The notes beneath the pieces are model-generated. The model searched no databases. It was not told the origin of the DNA and saw only the letters and a program-made list of their open reading frames with translations. From NCBI RefSeq assembly GCF_002736105.1, contig NZ_CP024123.1:4044001-4108000 (forward strand): a stretch of 64,000 nt of DNA, in the 5' to 3' direction. This DNA comes from Solibacillus sp. R5-41 (GTDB lineage Bacteria > Bacillota > Bacilli > Bacillales_A > Planococcaceae). The position numbers were made by a program, and so were the translations under genes. This document shows, one piece after another, positions 27,026-35,709 of this stretch (the first letter of the stretch is position 1; each line of letters begins with the position of its first letter).

Positions 27026-27616
27026 TTATAAAAGCTGTAATGTTGTAATGCATGTACCATCTTCTTCAAAAGTTGTAAATCCACCCTCTACTTTTTTACC
27101 GTCATGCTCGATTTGAATAATGTATACCTGATTACGAGGTAGCCATAAATCGAAGAAACCATTTTCTAACGTCGTAAGTTTCTCGTCTACAATGATTTCT
27201 CCTTTTTCATTTTCAATAAATACATCAAATTCCTTACTGACTAATTCACCTTGACACCCTGTTAAGCTATGGTTTGTACATGGATGTGTTTGATTAATAT
27301 ACGGTGCAATCGAAACGAAAAACTCTTCCTCTGGTAAATCATATGTCGTCTCATTACCATCTTTATCCGTTACGATTAACTGTGTTGATGTAATCGAAGC
27401 TTGCTCATCTGTTATTTTATTCGAGCTATAACTTGCTACTAATGCCTTAATATCCTCTGTTTGCCCTTGTGTCGTTGTAGGTTCTTTAGTTTCAGGTTGT
27501 GACGTAGAAGGTTCTACTGGTGCTGGAGATTGTCCTCCCTCTGTCCCTTTTTCCTCACCACATGCTGCGAGTATACCTACCGCGAGCAATGCTACTGATA
27601 ATAATTTAATCTTCAT
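27026..27616 (-). CDS. CueP family copper-binding lipoprotein
   Basis: A 196-residue lipoprotein (signal peptide with LAACGEE, then a Thr/Pro/Glu-rich linker to about residue 55) followed by a CueP domain. The metal ligands are grouped in THPCTNHSLTGCQGEL (about 110-125), with a third cysteine in EDGTCITTL at the C-terminus. In Salmonella CueP sequesters periplasmic copper and supplies superoxide dismutase; Gram-positive versions are membrane-tethered. Monocistronic; no copper operator is recognised upstream. Confidence 0.88.
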   Translation of the reverse strand: MKIKLLSVALLAVGILAACGEEKGTEGGQSPAPVEPSTSQPETKEPTTTQGQTEDIKALVASYSSNKITDEQASITSTQLIVTDKDGNETTYDLPEEEFFVSIAPYINQTHPCTNHSLTGCQGELVSKEFDVFIENEKGEIIVDEKLTTLENGFFDLWLPRNQVYIIQIEHDGKKVEGGFTTFEEDGTCITTLQLL

Positions 27617-27786
27617 TAAAATATCCCCTTTCTAGCCTTATCCAACTCATTGTAAATCAAACTGTCTGAAATTGTTGTGGAAAATTGGTGAACTTCACGT
27701 AAAGGAAAAAACATATCTCGTACTTAATAGCGCTTGATCTGTCTTTCATTTAACGCTAAATTTTTTTTCGGTCCCTTAGTCAACAT

Positions 27787-28095
27787 CTACTTTTTAGTTA
27801 GAAAAGCGAGTTGGGCATCTTGTAGTGCTTTTCTTAATGTAGGCATTGTTGCCGGTCCAACACCGTGTAGCTTCAAAATTTCCTTTTCTGAAAACCCCGA
27901 TAAGTGTTCTAACGTCGTAATTCCTTCATGCTCCAACGCTCTTCTTGCAGGTGCTGAAAGTGTTGCTAAAAATCCCGCTGTTGGTTTTTTCGCTGCTTCA
28001 CAAACAGGACATGTTGGGCAGTCACTGCTTTTATAATAATTATGTCCTTGTGGGCATGTTCTTACTGTTTTTTCGGATTTCATCATATTCGTCAC
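27787..28095 (-). CDS. zinc-finger plus helix-hairpin-helix (RNAP alpha-CTD-like) protein
   Basis: A 102-residue protein. The N-terminus has a zinc-ribbon-like set (CPQGHNYYKSSDCPTCPVCE). The C-terminal half reads LSAPARRALEHEGITTLEHLSGFSEKEILKLHGVGPATMPTLRKAL, the helix-hairpin-helix fold of the RNA polymerase alpha C-terminal domain. Such stand-alone proteins are common in Bacillales and are annotated by that domain. It probably binds nucleic acid; no function is known to me. RBS GAGGTGA precedes the ATG. Confidence 0.8.
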   Translation of the reverse strand: MTNMMKSEKTVRTCPQGHNYYKSSDCPTCPVCEAAKKPTAGFLATLSAPARRALEHEGITTLEHLSGFSEKEILKLHGVGPATMPTLRKALQDAQLAFLTKK

Positions 28096-28160
28096 CTCAA
28101 CTTATTTTTATGTAACTAGTACTGATACAACAATCATATCAAATGTCTGGACAATGAAGG

Positions 28161-28193
28161 AAAAAAAGGAACCCTCTTTACGAAGGCTCCCAC
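28161..28193 (-). terminator. terminator of ahpF
   Basis: Stem GGGAGCCTTC / GAGGGTTCC with mismatches, then TTTTTTTCC on the minus strand, a few bases beyond the ahpF stop. Confidence 0.65.
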
Positions 28194-28206
28194 TACTTCT
28201 ATTCAA

Positions 28207-29766
28207 TTATACGCCCATTAATTCGGATTCACCTGATGTATGGCGAATCATATAATCGAATGCGCCAAGTGCTGCTGTAGCACCAGAGCCCATTGAAATA
28301 ATAATTTGTTTATAAGCTGCATCTGTACAGTCACCTGCTGCAAAGACACCTGGCATATTTGTTGCGCCGTGCTTATCTACAATAATTTCACCATGTGCGT
28401 TCATTGTAATTGCACCTTGTAAAAATTCTGTATTTGGTAGTAAACCGATTTGGACGAAAATACCCTCTAGTTCTACATGGTGTTCCTTGCCTGTAACCTT
28501 GTCTATATATGTTAAACCGTTTACTTTATTAGTACCTGTAATTTCTTGCGTGAAAGCATTCGTAATAACCGTTACGTTTTTCAAGCTACGTACACGTTCT
28601 TGTAAAACTTTATCCGCTGTTAGTTCTTCACTGCCTTGTAGTAAAGTAACGTGGTTAACAATACCCGCTAAGTCGATTGCCGCTTCAACGCCAGAGTTAC
28701 CGCCACCAATAACCGCAATATTTTTCCCTTTAAAAATAGGACCATCACAGTGTGGACAGTATGCAACACCTTTATTTTTAAACTCTTGCTCACCAGGTAC
28801 ACCAAGCTGACGGTAGCGCGCACCTGTAGAAAGGATCACTGCTTTCCCTTTTAATACCGCGCCATTCTCTAACGTTACTTCCACGAAATCCTTCTTCTCA
28901 ATTTTCGCTGCACGCTGAGATTTCATCACATCGATCGCATAATCGGCAACATGAGCTTCTAAGTTTGAAACAAATGCTGGGCCTTCTGTTGCCTTTGTCC
29001 CAATAATATTCTCAATTGATAATGTATCATTTACTTGCCCACCGAAGCGCTCTGATACGATTCCTGTGCGAATTCCTTTACGCGCTGAGTAAATGGCCGC
29101 TGCAGCTCCCGCAGGACCACCACCAACAACTAACACATCAAACGGTTCAACGTTAGCAAATTCAGAGCCATCTGATTTACTACCAATTTGATTTAAAATT
29201 TCTTCAATATCCATTCGACCACCTGCAAAGTTCTTACCATTTGCAAATACAGTTGGTACAGCCATAATGTCACGCTCTGTTACTTCATGCTGGAACGCGC
29301 CACCTTCGACCATTACATGCGTAATATTCGGATTTAATACAGACATAATATTTAATGCTTGTACAACATCTGGACAGTTGTGGCACGTCAAGCTAACAAA
29401 AGTTTCAAAATGCATCGGCTCTTTAATCGCTTGTATACGTTTAATAACCGATTCATCTACTTTCGGCGCACGACCTGAAACTTGTAGTAATGCTAGTACT
29501 AATGACGTAAATTCATGTCCAAGTGGTAAGCCTGCAAATACAACACCAGAATCTTCTTCACCTTTTTTATTCACACTAAAACTTGGTGTACGCTCTAGAA
29601 TTGTATGCTCGAGTGTAATACGTGGAGACATTTTCTCAAGCTCCGTTACTAATTCAAGCAAGTTTTGAGAAACTTTATCATCTCCCGCACTTACCTTTAA
29701 CACTAAATCGCCTTCAAGCATTGTTAAATATTGTTGTAATTGTGCTTTAATTTGATTATCTAACAT
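28207..29766 (-). CDS. ahpF: alkyl hydroperoxide reductase subunit F
   Basis: The flavoprotein disulfide reductase that regenerates AhpC using NADH (519 residues, normal length). The N-terminal thioredoxin-like domain has the redox pair CHNC near residue 130. The flavin domain has VVGGGPAGAAAAIYSARKG, the second redox pair CPHC near 337, the NADH site VIGGGNSGVEAA and the C-terminal FAAGDCTDA. It is 323 bases downstream of ahpC and probably on the same PerR-controlled transcript by read-through of the intervening terminator. Confidence 0.95.
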   Translation of the reverse strand: MLDNQIKAQLQQYLTMLEGDLVLKVSAGDDKVSQNLLELVTELEKMSPRITLEHTILERTPSFSVNKKGEEDSGVVFAGLPLGHEFTSLVLALLQVSGRAPKVDESVIKRIQAIKEPMHFETFVSLTCHNCPDVVQALNIMSVLNPNITHVMVEGGAFQHEVTERDIMAVPTVFANGKNFAGGRMDIEEILNQIGSKSDGSEFANVEPFDVLVVGGGPAGAAAAIYSARKGIRTGIVSERFGGQVNDTLSIENIIGTKATEGPAFVSNLEAHVADYAIDVMKSQRAAKIEKKDFVEVTLENGAVLKGKAVILSTGARYRQLGVPGEQEFKNKGVAYCPHCDGPIFKGKNIAVIGGGNSGVEAAIDLAGIVNHVTLLQGSEELTADKVLQERVRSLKNVTVITNAFTQEITGTNKVNGLTYIDKVTGKEHHVELEGIFVQIGLLPNTEFLQGAITMNAHGEIIVDKHGATNMPGVFAAGDCTDAAYKQIIISMGSGATAALGAFDYMIRHTSGESELMGV

Positions 29767-30089
29767 GTTTTCGCTGCTGCATGATTTCCACCGATTATTT
29801 TTATTTTCACGCCCCTACTATTTGGGCAATTTAAAGGAATCAGTAGTACCTCACTCTCTATACAGTCAGCTTTTCACCTCATTTCAATTCAAAATAAAGG
29901 CAGAGAGTAATACCTAAAAAAAATAGAACTTTGTTAAGAATTAGAATACCTCTTCTAGCACAAAATGATACGGGATGTTATCCATTTAAAAACAGAGCGA
30001 CAAAAATCAATCACAATGATTGTTCTTTGCCGCTTGCTTTGTTTGTAGCTAAAGTGTTGCTACAGGATTTATTTTCTTATCGAAAGAAC
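29767..30089 (-). other. ahpC-ahpF intergenic region
   Basis: Non-coding, 323 bases. It holds the terminator at 29987-30034. The rest is AT-rich and has no ORF with a ribosome binding site. It separates two genes that are usually close, so partial termination between them is expected. Confidence 0.5.
29987..30034 (-). terminator. terminator between ahpC and ahpF
   Basis: A long imperfect stem on the minus strand (GCGGCAAAGAACAATCA with TGATTGATTTTTGTCGC) followed by CTGTTTTTAAA, about 55 bases after the ahpC stop. It would reduce ahpF relative to ahpC. Confidence 0.7.
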
Positions 30090-30653
30090 TTAGATTTTAC
30101 CTACTAAGTCTAAGCTTGGAGTTAATGTTGCGCTACCTTCTTCCCATTTAGCAGGGCAAACCTCACCTGGATTGTTACGAACGTATTGTGCTGCTTTAAT
30201 TTTGTTTAAAATAGTAGAAGCATCACGGCCGATACCACCTGCGTTGATTTCTAATGCTTGTACAACGCCATCTGGATCGATGATGAACGTACCGCGCTCT
30301 GCTAATCCATCTTCTTCATTTAAAACATCGAAAGCTTTAGAAATTGTGTGAGATGGGTCACCAATCATAATATATTCAATTTTACCAATTGCATCAGAAG
30401 TGTCATGCCATGCTTTGTGCGTGAAATGTGTATCAGTTGATACTGAGTAAACTTCTGCGCCTAAAGATTTTAATGCAGCGTATTCATTTTGTAAATCTTC
30501 TAATTCAGTTGGGCAAACGAAAGTGAAGTCTGCTGGGTAGAAGCATACTACTGACCATTGTCCTTTGAAGTTTTCTGAAGATACGTCGATGAATTCACCT
30601 TTTTGGAAAGCTTTTGCTGAGAATGCTTGAATTTCTTTACCGATTAAAGCCAT
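30090..30653 (-). CDS. ahpC: alkyl hydroperoxide reductase subunit C (peroxiredoxin)
   Basis: A 187-residue two-Cys peroxiredoxin that reduces hydrogen peroxide and organic peroxides in the cytosol. The peroxidatic Cys is in [12 protein letters not shown] (about residue 47), the resolving Cys in [10 protein letters not shown] (about 166), and the C-terminus DLVGKI is typical. AGGAGG precedes the ATG. The promoter and a perfect PerR box lie directly upstream, so induction by peroxide is expected. Confidence 0.96.
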   Translation of the reverse strand: MALIGKEIQAFSAKAFQKGEFIDVSSENFKGQWSVVCFYPADFTFVCPTELEDLQNEYAALKSLGAEVYSVSTDTHFTHKAWHDTSDAIGKIEYIMIGDPSHTISKAFDVLNEEDGLAERGTFIIDPDGVVQALEINAGGIGRDASTILNKIKAAQYVRNNPGEVCPAKWEEGSATLTPSLDLVGKI

Positions 30654-30691
30654 GTGTTATTTCCTCCTAATAATAGAAAAGTTTATCGTAT

Positions 30692-30706
30692 TTATAATTA
30701 TTATAA
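30692..30706. promoter_or_regulatory. PerR box upstream of ahpC
   Basis: TTATAATTATTATAA matches the PerR consensus TTATAATnATTATAA at all defined bases. It sits about 40 bases before the ahpC start and downstream of the -10 box, a position that blocks transcription. Predicted peroxide-sensing operator. Confidence 0.88.
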
Positions 30707-30729
30707 AATAATTATTATTACCGTTTAAA

Positions 30730-30758
30730 ATTATCTTATATTATCGATTATTCGTCAA
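30730..30758 (-). promoter_or_regulatory. ahpC promoter
   Basis: On the minus strand TTGACG (30758-30753) and GATAAT (30735-30730) with a 17-base spacer, immediately upstream of the PerR box. Confidence 0.7.
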
Positions 30759-31072
30759 CCTTCAGTGTTCAAATCACCAAAATCGTTGATTATATAAGAA
30801 TAAACTGTGACAACAGTGCCTTTTTTATACACAACTTCAATTGAGAATCCGACATTTAAATTGCAATCGAACAAGAATATTCTAATAAAAGTTAAATTTT
30901 CTTACTAAAAGGCGATATTCTGTCAATACAGTTTGAATTGTTGATATTTTGTTTTTTATTCAATAAAAAAAAGAACTGCCCAGTATAAATTAGGACAATT
31001 CTTTATTCCATTCTCACTTACTACTAACTCTTTTGAAAATGGAGAGTTTATTTGTTAATATTTTTTGGTAGT
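30759..31072. other. intergenic region upstream of ahpC
   Basis: AT-rich, no gene seen. An imperfect hairpin at about 30964-31004 (AAAGAACTGCCC / GGACAATTCTTT) between the convergent-ended GNAT gene and this region may end the leftward GNAT transcript. Confidence 0.45.
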
Positions 31073-31618
31073 TTATTGGTTTTTCCACTCATTTACCAAT
31101 ATCCCGTATACGACATGATCGACGTAATGATCATATAACCATTCTGCACTTCGGATACAACCCTCATTTACATAGCCTAATCGTTCCGGAATACTTCGAC
31201 TTTTACTATTACCTTCTGCCGCGCGAATTTCGACTTTGTTCAATTTCAACTCTGAAAATGCATACTCCGTTAGTGCTTTCGCAACACGCGTCATTATGCC
31301 ACAACCTTGATAAGGCTCCCCTAACCAATAGCCAATATATGCTGTACGGTTCGACCAATTTATGTCATTAAATCCTGCAATACCAACGATTTCTCCTTTA
31401 TAGATAATCGCTGTATTTAACCCTTTATTATTCGCAAAAATTTGATGTGTAAATTTGATGTAATTTTCCGTATCTTGTACCGTTTTCGTTGTATCAAGCC
31501 ATGGGAGCCACTGTTTTAAGTAAGTGCGAGATACGTCCGTTAATTCAAAAATTCTCGGTGCATCTTGAATTGTTACGAGCTTTAATGCTAGCTCCTCATC
31601 TATTTTGTATGTAAACAT
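31073..31618 (-). CDS. GNAT acetyltransferase, RimJ/RimL type
   Basis: A 181-residue acetyltransferase close in wording to Bacillus YdaF/RimL-type ribosomal-protein serine acetyltransferases: ELTDVSRTYLKQWLPWLDTT at the N-terminus, GEIVGIAGFNDINWSNRTAYIGYWLGEPYQGCGIMTRVAKAL across the acetyl-CoA site, and KVEIRAAEGNSKSRSIPERLGY near the C-terminus. RBS AGGAGGGG precedes the ATG. The actual acceptor is not known. Confidence 0.85.
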   Translation of the reverse strand: MFTYKIDEELALKLVTIQDAPRIFELTDVSRTYLKQWLPWLDTTKTVQDTENYIKFTHQIFANNKGLNTAIIYKGEIVGIAGFNDINWSNRTAYIGYWLGEPYQGCGIMTRVAKALTEYAFSELKLNKVEIRAAEGNSKSRSIPERLGYVNEGCIRSAEWLYDHYVDHVVYGILVNEWKNQ

Positions 31619-31803
31619 CCAAACCCCTCCTCCTGTAAGTTGATAGAAATTGTAACATATTTTTACATTATAATACGGTAAATTTAGAATTTTCTTTCAT
31701 ATACATACATATAAACAAATTATTGGTACATGACTTCATGAAAGGATTTTTCAGGCTACTCATACTTTCACTTGTAATGGGTATAGAAATTCAGGGGGTG
31801 CAA

Positions 31804-32517
31804 ATGAAAAAAATCATACTAGGCCTAGGTGCATTCGGTAGTGTGGCTTGCTACACCGTATTACCAACTATTTTCATTCGAACTTTTTCTAAACGAATTG
31901 TAAAAACTACATCACAAAATGGTCTATTATTGACGTTTGATGATGGTCCAAACCCACAATATACACCGCTACTATTAGATTTACTAAAAACGTATAAAAT
32001 TAACGCAGTATTTTTTGTTGTTGCAAAAAAAGCATTACAACATCCAGAACTCATTAGACGAATGCAGGCAGAAGGACATGTTATTGGCATCCATCACTAT
32101 ACGCATCAATCAAGCTTTTTCATGACACCAGCTATGCAAATAAAACAATTATTTAAGAGCAAGCAAATCCTAGAGAGCATTACAAATGAGCATGTCTCAC
32201 TTTATCGTCCGCCTTGGGGGCATTTCAATGCGGCAACACTTAAAAACGCAAATAATTTTCAAATCATGATGTGGACTTCTATTTTCGGTGATTGGAAAGT
32301 GCAAACATGCAAAACCTCATTACTCCAGCAGCTTCATCAGGCAAGATGCGATGGGGCGATTTATGTTTTACATGATTGCGGTCAAACTTTCGGAGCGGAT
32401 CAAGATGCACCTGCCCATATGCTACAAACATTACATCACTTTTTAGAGCAAGCTATGCAAGAAGGACAAGCTTTTACAAATCCGCATGATTGGAAGAGGC
32501 AGTATGTTCACAGTTGA
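31804..32517 (+). CDS. polysaccharide deacetylase family protein
   Basis: A NodB-domain protein of 237 residues. The frame is open back to 31723, but GGGGGTG 5 bases before the ATG at 31804 and the signal-like N-terminus MKKIILGLGAFGSVACYTV favour that start. Catalytic motifs: LTFDDGPNPQ (about residue 43), HHYTHQSS (about 98) and RPPWGHFN. It opens a three-gene operon with a DedA protein and a UgtP-like glycosyltransferase (each overlapping the next), which points to envelope polymer or glycolipid work. Confidence 0.85.
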   Translation: MKKIILGLGAFGSVACYTVLPTIFIRTFSKRIVKTTSQNGLLLTFDDGPNPQYTPLLLDLLKTYKINAVFFVVAKKALQHPELIRRMQAEGHVIGIHHYTHQSSFFMTPAMQIKQLFKSKQILESITNEHVSLYRPPWGHFNAATLKNANNFQIMMWTSIFGDWKVQTCKTSLLQQLHQARCDGAIYVLHDCGQTFGADQDAPAHMLQTLHHFLEQAMQEGQAFTNPHDWKRQYVHS

Positions 32518-33100
32518 AAATGTTCTCAATCTTATACAGCAATACGGGGCAATTATCATCTTTATTTGTTTGTTCTTTGGTATTGTTGGCATCCCTGCCC
32601 CTGAAGAAACACTGTTATTCATTATTGGGATTTTCATTCACTCGCAAAAATTGAATGGCATGACCTCAGTTATGGGTGCACTTTTAGGCGCATATCTCGG
32701 CATGGTTGTCGCATATTGCATTGGGCGTTATGCAGGGGCGCCCGTATTTCAAAAAGTGGTAAAACAATTAAAACTCAATACATTTCAAGCTCAGGCTTGG
32801 CAAGAAAAATATCAAAGTAATTATAAAAAGGCACTAGTCATTGGTTTTTTTATCCCAGGCGCTAGGCAGATGAACCCTTATATTGCAGGGTTATCTCATA
32901 TTCCTGTGCTTTCCTTTTTATTTTATAGCTTCATTGGGACACTTCTTTGGACAGTGCCATTTATTACATTAGGCTACATGTCCGGCAATTTATTTCATAT
33001 TCCATATAAATATTTACCACTTATCGGGCTTGGGATTGCGCTACTGTTCGGAATTTACTATCTTCTTAAAAAAAAAATCTTAATTCGTAAAAGGACGTGA
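32504..33100 (+). CDS. DedA family membrane protein
   Basis: A 198-residue polytopic protein of the DedA/SNARE-associated group, linked in other bacteria to lipid flipping (undecaprenyl phosphate or phosphatidylethanolamine). Features seen: FGIVGIPAPEETLLFIIG near the N-terminus, GAYLGMVVAYCIGRYAG, and FIPGARQMNPYIAGLSH, the family's charged re-entrant region. The ATG at 32504 (GGAAGAGG upstream) is chosen over an earlier one at 32486; it overlaps the deacetylase gene by 14 bases, and its own end overlaps the next gene by 4. Confidence 0.88.
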   Translation: MFTVENVLNLIQQYGAIIIFICLFFGIVGIPAPEETLLFIIGIFIHSQKLNGMTSVMGALLGAYLGMVVAYCIGRYAGAPVFQKVVKQLKLNTFQAQAWQEKYQSNYKKALVIGFFIPGARQMNPYIAGLSHIPVLSFLFYSFIGTLLWTVPFITLGYMSGNLFHIPYKYLPLIGLGIALLFGIYYLLKKKILIRKRT

Positions 33101-34257
33101 AAATGATGATTCTAATTCTACCCTTTATGCAAATGAAATCTGGGCATCATCAGGTGGCGGATGCATTAGAAGCGCATATTTATCAGCAAAATCCACATGT
33201 TAGCGTAGAAAAAATTGATATTTTTCATTACACATTGCCAAGATTGGAACGGATTGTTTCTAAATGCTATTTAACATGGATTCAGCAATATCCTAATTCC
33301 TACAGTCGTTTTTATAAGAAGAATTTTAATGCAAATGACTATCAAGTTCGGTTATTTCAGCCATTTGAATATATGATGCAGCAGGCACTTGAGAAAATCA
33401 TTTTGGAAAAACAACCAGAGGCAATCATTTGTACACATAGCTTTCCATCTCATGCCGCTAGTCGTCTTAAGCAGGCCGGGAAAACCCAAGTTCCGATTAT
33501 TAATGCCTATACAGATTTCTTTACTAGTGGTGTTTGGGCAAAGGATGGTGTTGATTTACATTTAGCACCCTCTACACATGTAGCCAAACATTTAATGGAA
33601 CAATTTCATGTGGCAGAAGAAAAAATCGTCATTTCAGGCATTCCCATTCACCCAGAAATTCGTCCTGTTACAAAACGTAAAGTAAAGCACCCGTTACATA
33701 TTTTAATCGCGGGCGGTAATAGTGGATTAGGCAATATCAAATCGCTCGTCAACCAATGCTGTGGGCTAAGAAATACTCAGTTTTCCGTACTATGTGGAAA
33801 CAACAGAAAATTATTACAGGAGCTTCAAAATCTTTCACTCCCTAACGTGACACCACTCTCTTATATTGAGAGCCGCGAACAGATGAACGCTCTTTATGAT
33901 CAGGTCGATGCCATTATTTCAAAGCCTGGTGGTGTAACAGTAGCAGAGGCTCTTTCGAAAAAAATTCCGACTTTCATCGAATCCGAATTACCTGGTCAAG
34001 AGCAAATTAATATGGATTATTTAGTTCCTGCACAGCTCGTTTTTCAAACTACCGACTGCGACCATTCCTTGTTAGAGGTATACAGCATTTTAAATAATGA
34101 AACGGAGATGAAAAAATTTGAGCGTGCAATTCAAATGTATGAGCAAGATTTTGATTTGCATTTGGCAGAATTGATACACAAAATACTTGGGAATTTGCCA
34201 CATGCAAAGCAGCCTTATCATTGTGAGCCGTTCAATCGTCTTGCTTTGCTTTCATAG
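33097..34257 (+). CDS. glycosyltransferase, MGDG synthase/UgtP-like
   Basis: A 386-residue family 28-type glycosyltransferase. The N-terminal MGDG-synthase domain has SGHHQVADALEAHI (the GHxxxA acceptor loop) and the C-terminal UDP-sugar domain has ILIAGGNSGLGNIKSL and ISKPGGVTVAEALSKKIPTF. B. subtilis UgtP uses UDP-glucose to build di- and triglucosyldiacylglycerol, the anchor of lipoteichoic acid. A diacylglycerol or other lipid acceptor is inferred from this similarity and from the DedA neighbour. Last gene of the operon. Confidence 0.85.
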   Translation: MKMMILILPFMQMKSGHHQVADALEAHIYQQNPHVSVEKIDIFHYTLPRLERIVSKCYLTWIQQYPNSYSRFYKKNFNANDYQVRLFQPFEYMMQQALEKIILEKQPEAIICTHSFPSHAASRLKQAGKTQVPIINAYTDFFTSGVWAKDGVDLHLAPSTHVAKHLMEQFHVAEEKIVISGIPIHPEIRPVTKRKVKHPLHILIAGGNSGLGNIKSLVNQCCGLRNTQFSVLCGNNRKLLQELQNLSLPNVTPLSYIESREQMNALYDQVDAIISKPGGVTVAEALSKKIPTFIESELPGQEQINMDYLVPAQLVFQTTDCDHSLLEVYSILNNETEMKKFERAIQMYEQDFDLHLAELIHKILGNLPHAKQPYHCEPFNRLALLS

Positions 34258-34265
34258 TCAAGTTA

Positions 34266-34304
34266 AAAAAAGACCTGAATTCGAATTTCGAACTCAGGTC
34301 TTTC
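34266..34304. terminator. bidirectional terminator
   Basis: Stem AAAGACCTGA / TCAGGTCTTT extended by TTCGAA dyads, with T-runs on both strands. It ends the rightward glycosyltransferase operon and the leftward tandem small genes. Confidence 0.85.
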
Positions 34305-34310
34305 TCGTAA

Positions 34311-34433
34311 TTAGTTTGTAAAAGATAATACTGCGTTTGTATATTTCGCTAATGTTTGTGATGCTTCGTTTTTACTTGTATATTCGAACATACGAATGTC
34401 GTTTTGATTATTAAATACTGTTACTACCCACAT
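34311..34433 (-). CDS. 40-residue small protein, tandem copy 1
   Basis: A short gene reading MWVVTVFNNQNDIRMFEY then TSKNEASQTLAKYTN and ending VLSFTN. AAAGGAG stands 8 bases before the ATG. It is the downstream member of a tandem pair; the second copy starts 15 bases upstream and differs at only about five residues. The sequence looks like a compact beta-beta-alpha domain with no signal or membrane segment. I do not recognise the family. Confidence 0.75.
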   Translation of the reverse strand: MWVVTVFNNQNDIRMFEYTSKNEASQTLAKYTNAVLSFTN

Positions 34434-34448
34434 GTGTATTCGCTCCTT

Positions 34449-34571
34449 TTAGTTTGTATATGATAATACCGCGTTTGTGTATTTTGCTAATTTTTGTGCT
34501 GCCTCATTTTTACTTGTGTATTCGAACATACGAATATCGTTTTGATTATTAAATACCGTTACTATCCACAT
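34449..34571 (-). CDS. 40-residue small protein, tandem copy 2
   Basis: Paralogue of the gene at 34311-34433, reading MWIVTVFNNQNDIRMFEY then TSKNEAAQKLAKYTN and ending VLSYTN. It has its own AAAGGAG RBS. Nucleotide changes between the copies are mostly silent, which shows that both proteins have been under selection. First gene of a two-gene transcript that ends at the terminator at 34266-34304. Confidence 0.75.
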   Translation of the reverse strand: MWIVTVFNNQNDIRMFEYTSKNEAAQKLAKYTNAVLSYTN

Positions 34572-34908
34572 GATTCATTTCTCCTTTTACATCCAAATTG
34601 TGTACTAGAACACTTTTACATTACCCAATGACTTTGTTAATTGTTATATAACATGTTTCTTGATTCCTATTCTACTCCGATTTTTATAAAAAGAAAGTGA
34701 TTTGTTGACAATTTCACAATGTATTCATATTTGTAGCACTTTCTTTGAACACTTTGTGACATCAGTATTTTCAAGGTCTAAAGCTCATTTTTAGTAAATT
34801 ACTTCCCAAACGAGCAACTTCTGTTGTAGTACAGAACGCAAGAGGTTTCATCGATCCACTTTTCCTTAATTATTCAATTTTTATGGTGCTAAATTCGTTA
34901 TACACACT
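34572..34908. other. intergenic region upstream of the tandem small genes
   Basis: AT-rich, no ORF with a ribosome binding site seen. A TTGACA at about 34702 on the plus strand has only a weak TATTTG 17 bases on and no gene to serve. The promoter of the small-gene pair should be here on the minus strand but is not obvious. Confidence 0.35.
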
Positions 34909-34950
34909 AAAAAATGCCACATCATTTTTACACTTGATGTGGCATTTTTT
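34909..34950 (-). terminator. terminator of the DUF948 gene
   Basis: Stem AAAAAATGCCACATCA / TGATGTGGCATTTTTT with a 9-base loop; symmetrical T-runs. It lies 40 bases beyond the stop of the leftward DUF948 gene. Confidence 0.85.
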
Positions 34951-34989
34951 ATTCAATTGTTTATGTCGATTTTTCGAACAGTCAGTTTT

Positions 34990-35394
34990 TCAGTTCGCCT
35001 TGCGATTTAACAAGCTTATTGCTGTATCCGTCCATCGTTTTACTTGCGCTTGCTTTTCCTCATCACTTTGAAATTGCTTCACAACAGCTGTTGTCGCTTT
35101 TTGCGAGGAATCATTTAGCTCATTCAATGCCGTTCCAACATCTTTTACTGATTGGACAACGGATTGAAACGATTGCTTTTTATAGTCTATATCCGTTTTC
35201 ATTTTATCCATCGTCGCAGTCAATGCAATTGCTTGCGTTTGGATTCCCTCAAGTTGCTTTTGAATGCCTTGCATATGCGCCAAAATAACGGTAATTACAT
35301 TTTTTAATGGAAAAATAACAGCGACGATGCATCCTACAAACACAATGACTGCCACTATAAGAACAATGACTGTCGCTAAAAGCCACACATTCAT
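34990..35394 (-). CDS. DUF948 domain-containing membrane protein (YtxG-like)
   Basis: A 134-residue protein with one N-terminal membrane helix (about residues 3-28) and a long amphipathic helix suited to coiled coil (QGIQKQLEGIQTQAIALTAT, then VQSVKDVGTALNELNDSSQ). This is the DUF948 layout of Bacillus YtxG, a general-stress protein. The ATG at 35394 is preferred over the upstream one at 35409 because GGGAGGCG precedes it at the right distance. Function unknown; often linked to envelope stress. Confidence 0.8.
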   Translation of the reverse strand: MNVWLLATVIVLIVAVIVFVGCIVAVIFPLKNVITVILAHMQGIQKQLEGIQTQAIALTATMDKMKTDIDYKKQSFQSVVQSVKDVGTALNELNDSSQKATTAVVKQFQSDEEKQAQVKRWTDTAISLLNRKAN

Positions 35395-35532
35395 CAAAAC
35401 GCCTCCCATTCCTTTTGCATTTTCCTTTATCTTAATACATTTCCCCTGGAACTTGCTAATTTATTCACATAACATAATTTCAAATTTTATAGACAATCTT
35501 TTAACGATGCCTCTGGATGAAATTTCCCATCT

Positions 35533-35655
35533 TCAAAACCTATCGTTATTTGATTGGAAATTAATGTATTGATTGAAGTCATCTGTAAAAAGCTGCGCCT
35601 GCACAGTGGCCATCGCTCCTGTTAAAAACAAACATACCACAACAATTTGAACCAT
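35533..35655 (-). CDS. possible small secreted peptide
   Basis: An open frame of 40 codons beginning MVQIVVVCLFLTGAMATVQA, which looks like a signal peptide with an AxA cleavage site, then a short polar tail. The only ribosome-binding-like sequence (GGGAGAGAG) is too far from the ATG, so translation is doubtful. It could be the remnant of a longer gene. Low confidence. Confidence 0.3.
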   Translation of the reverse strand: MVQIVVVCLFLTGAMATVQAQLFTDDFNQYINFQSNNDRF

Positions 35656-35709
35656 CAACTTAGGAATTATTTTCTCTCTCCCGTACAAATAATTGAAATA
35701 ATGGGGGAT

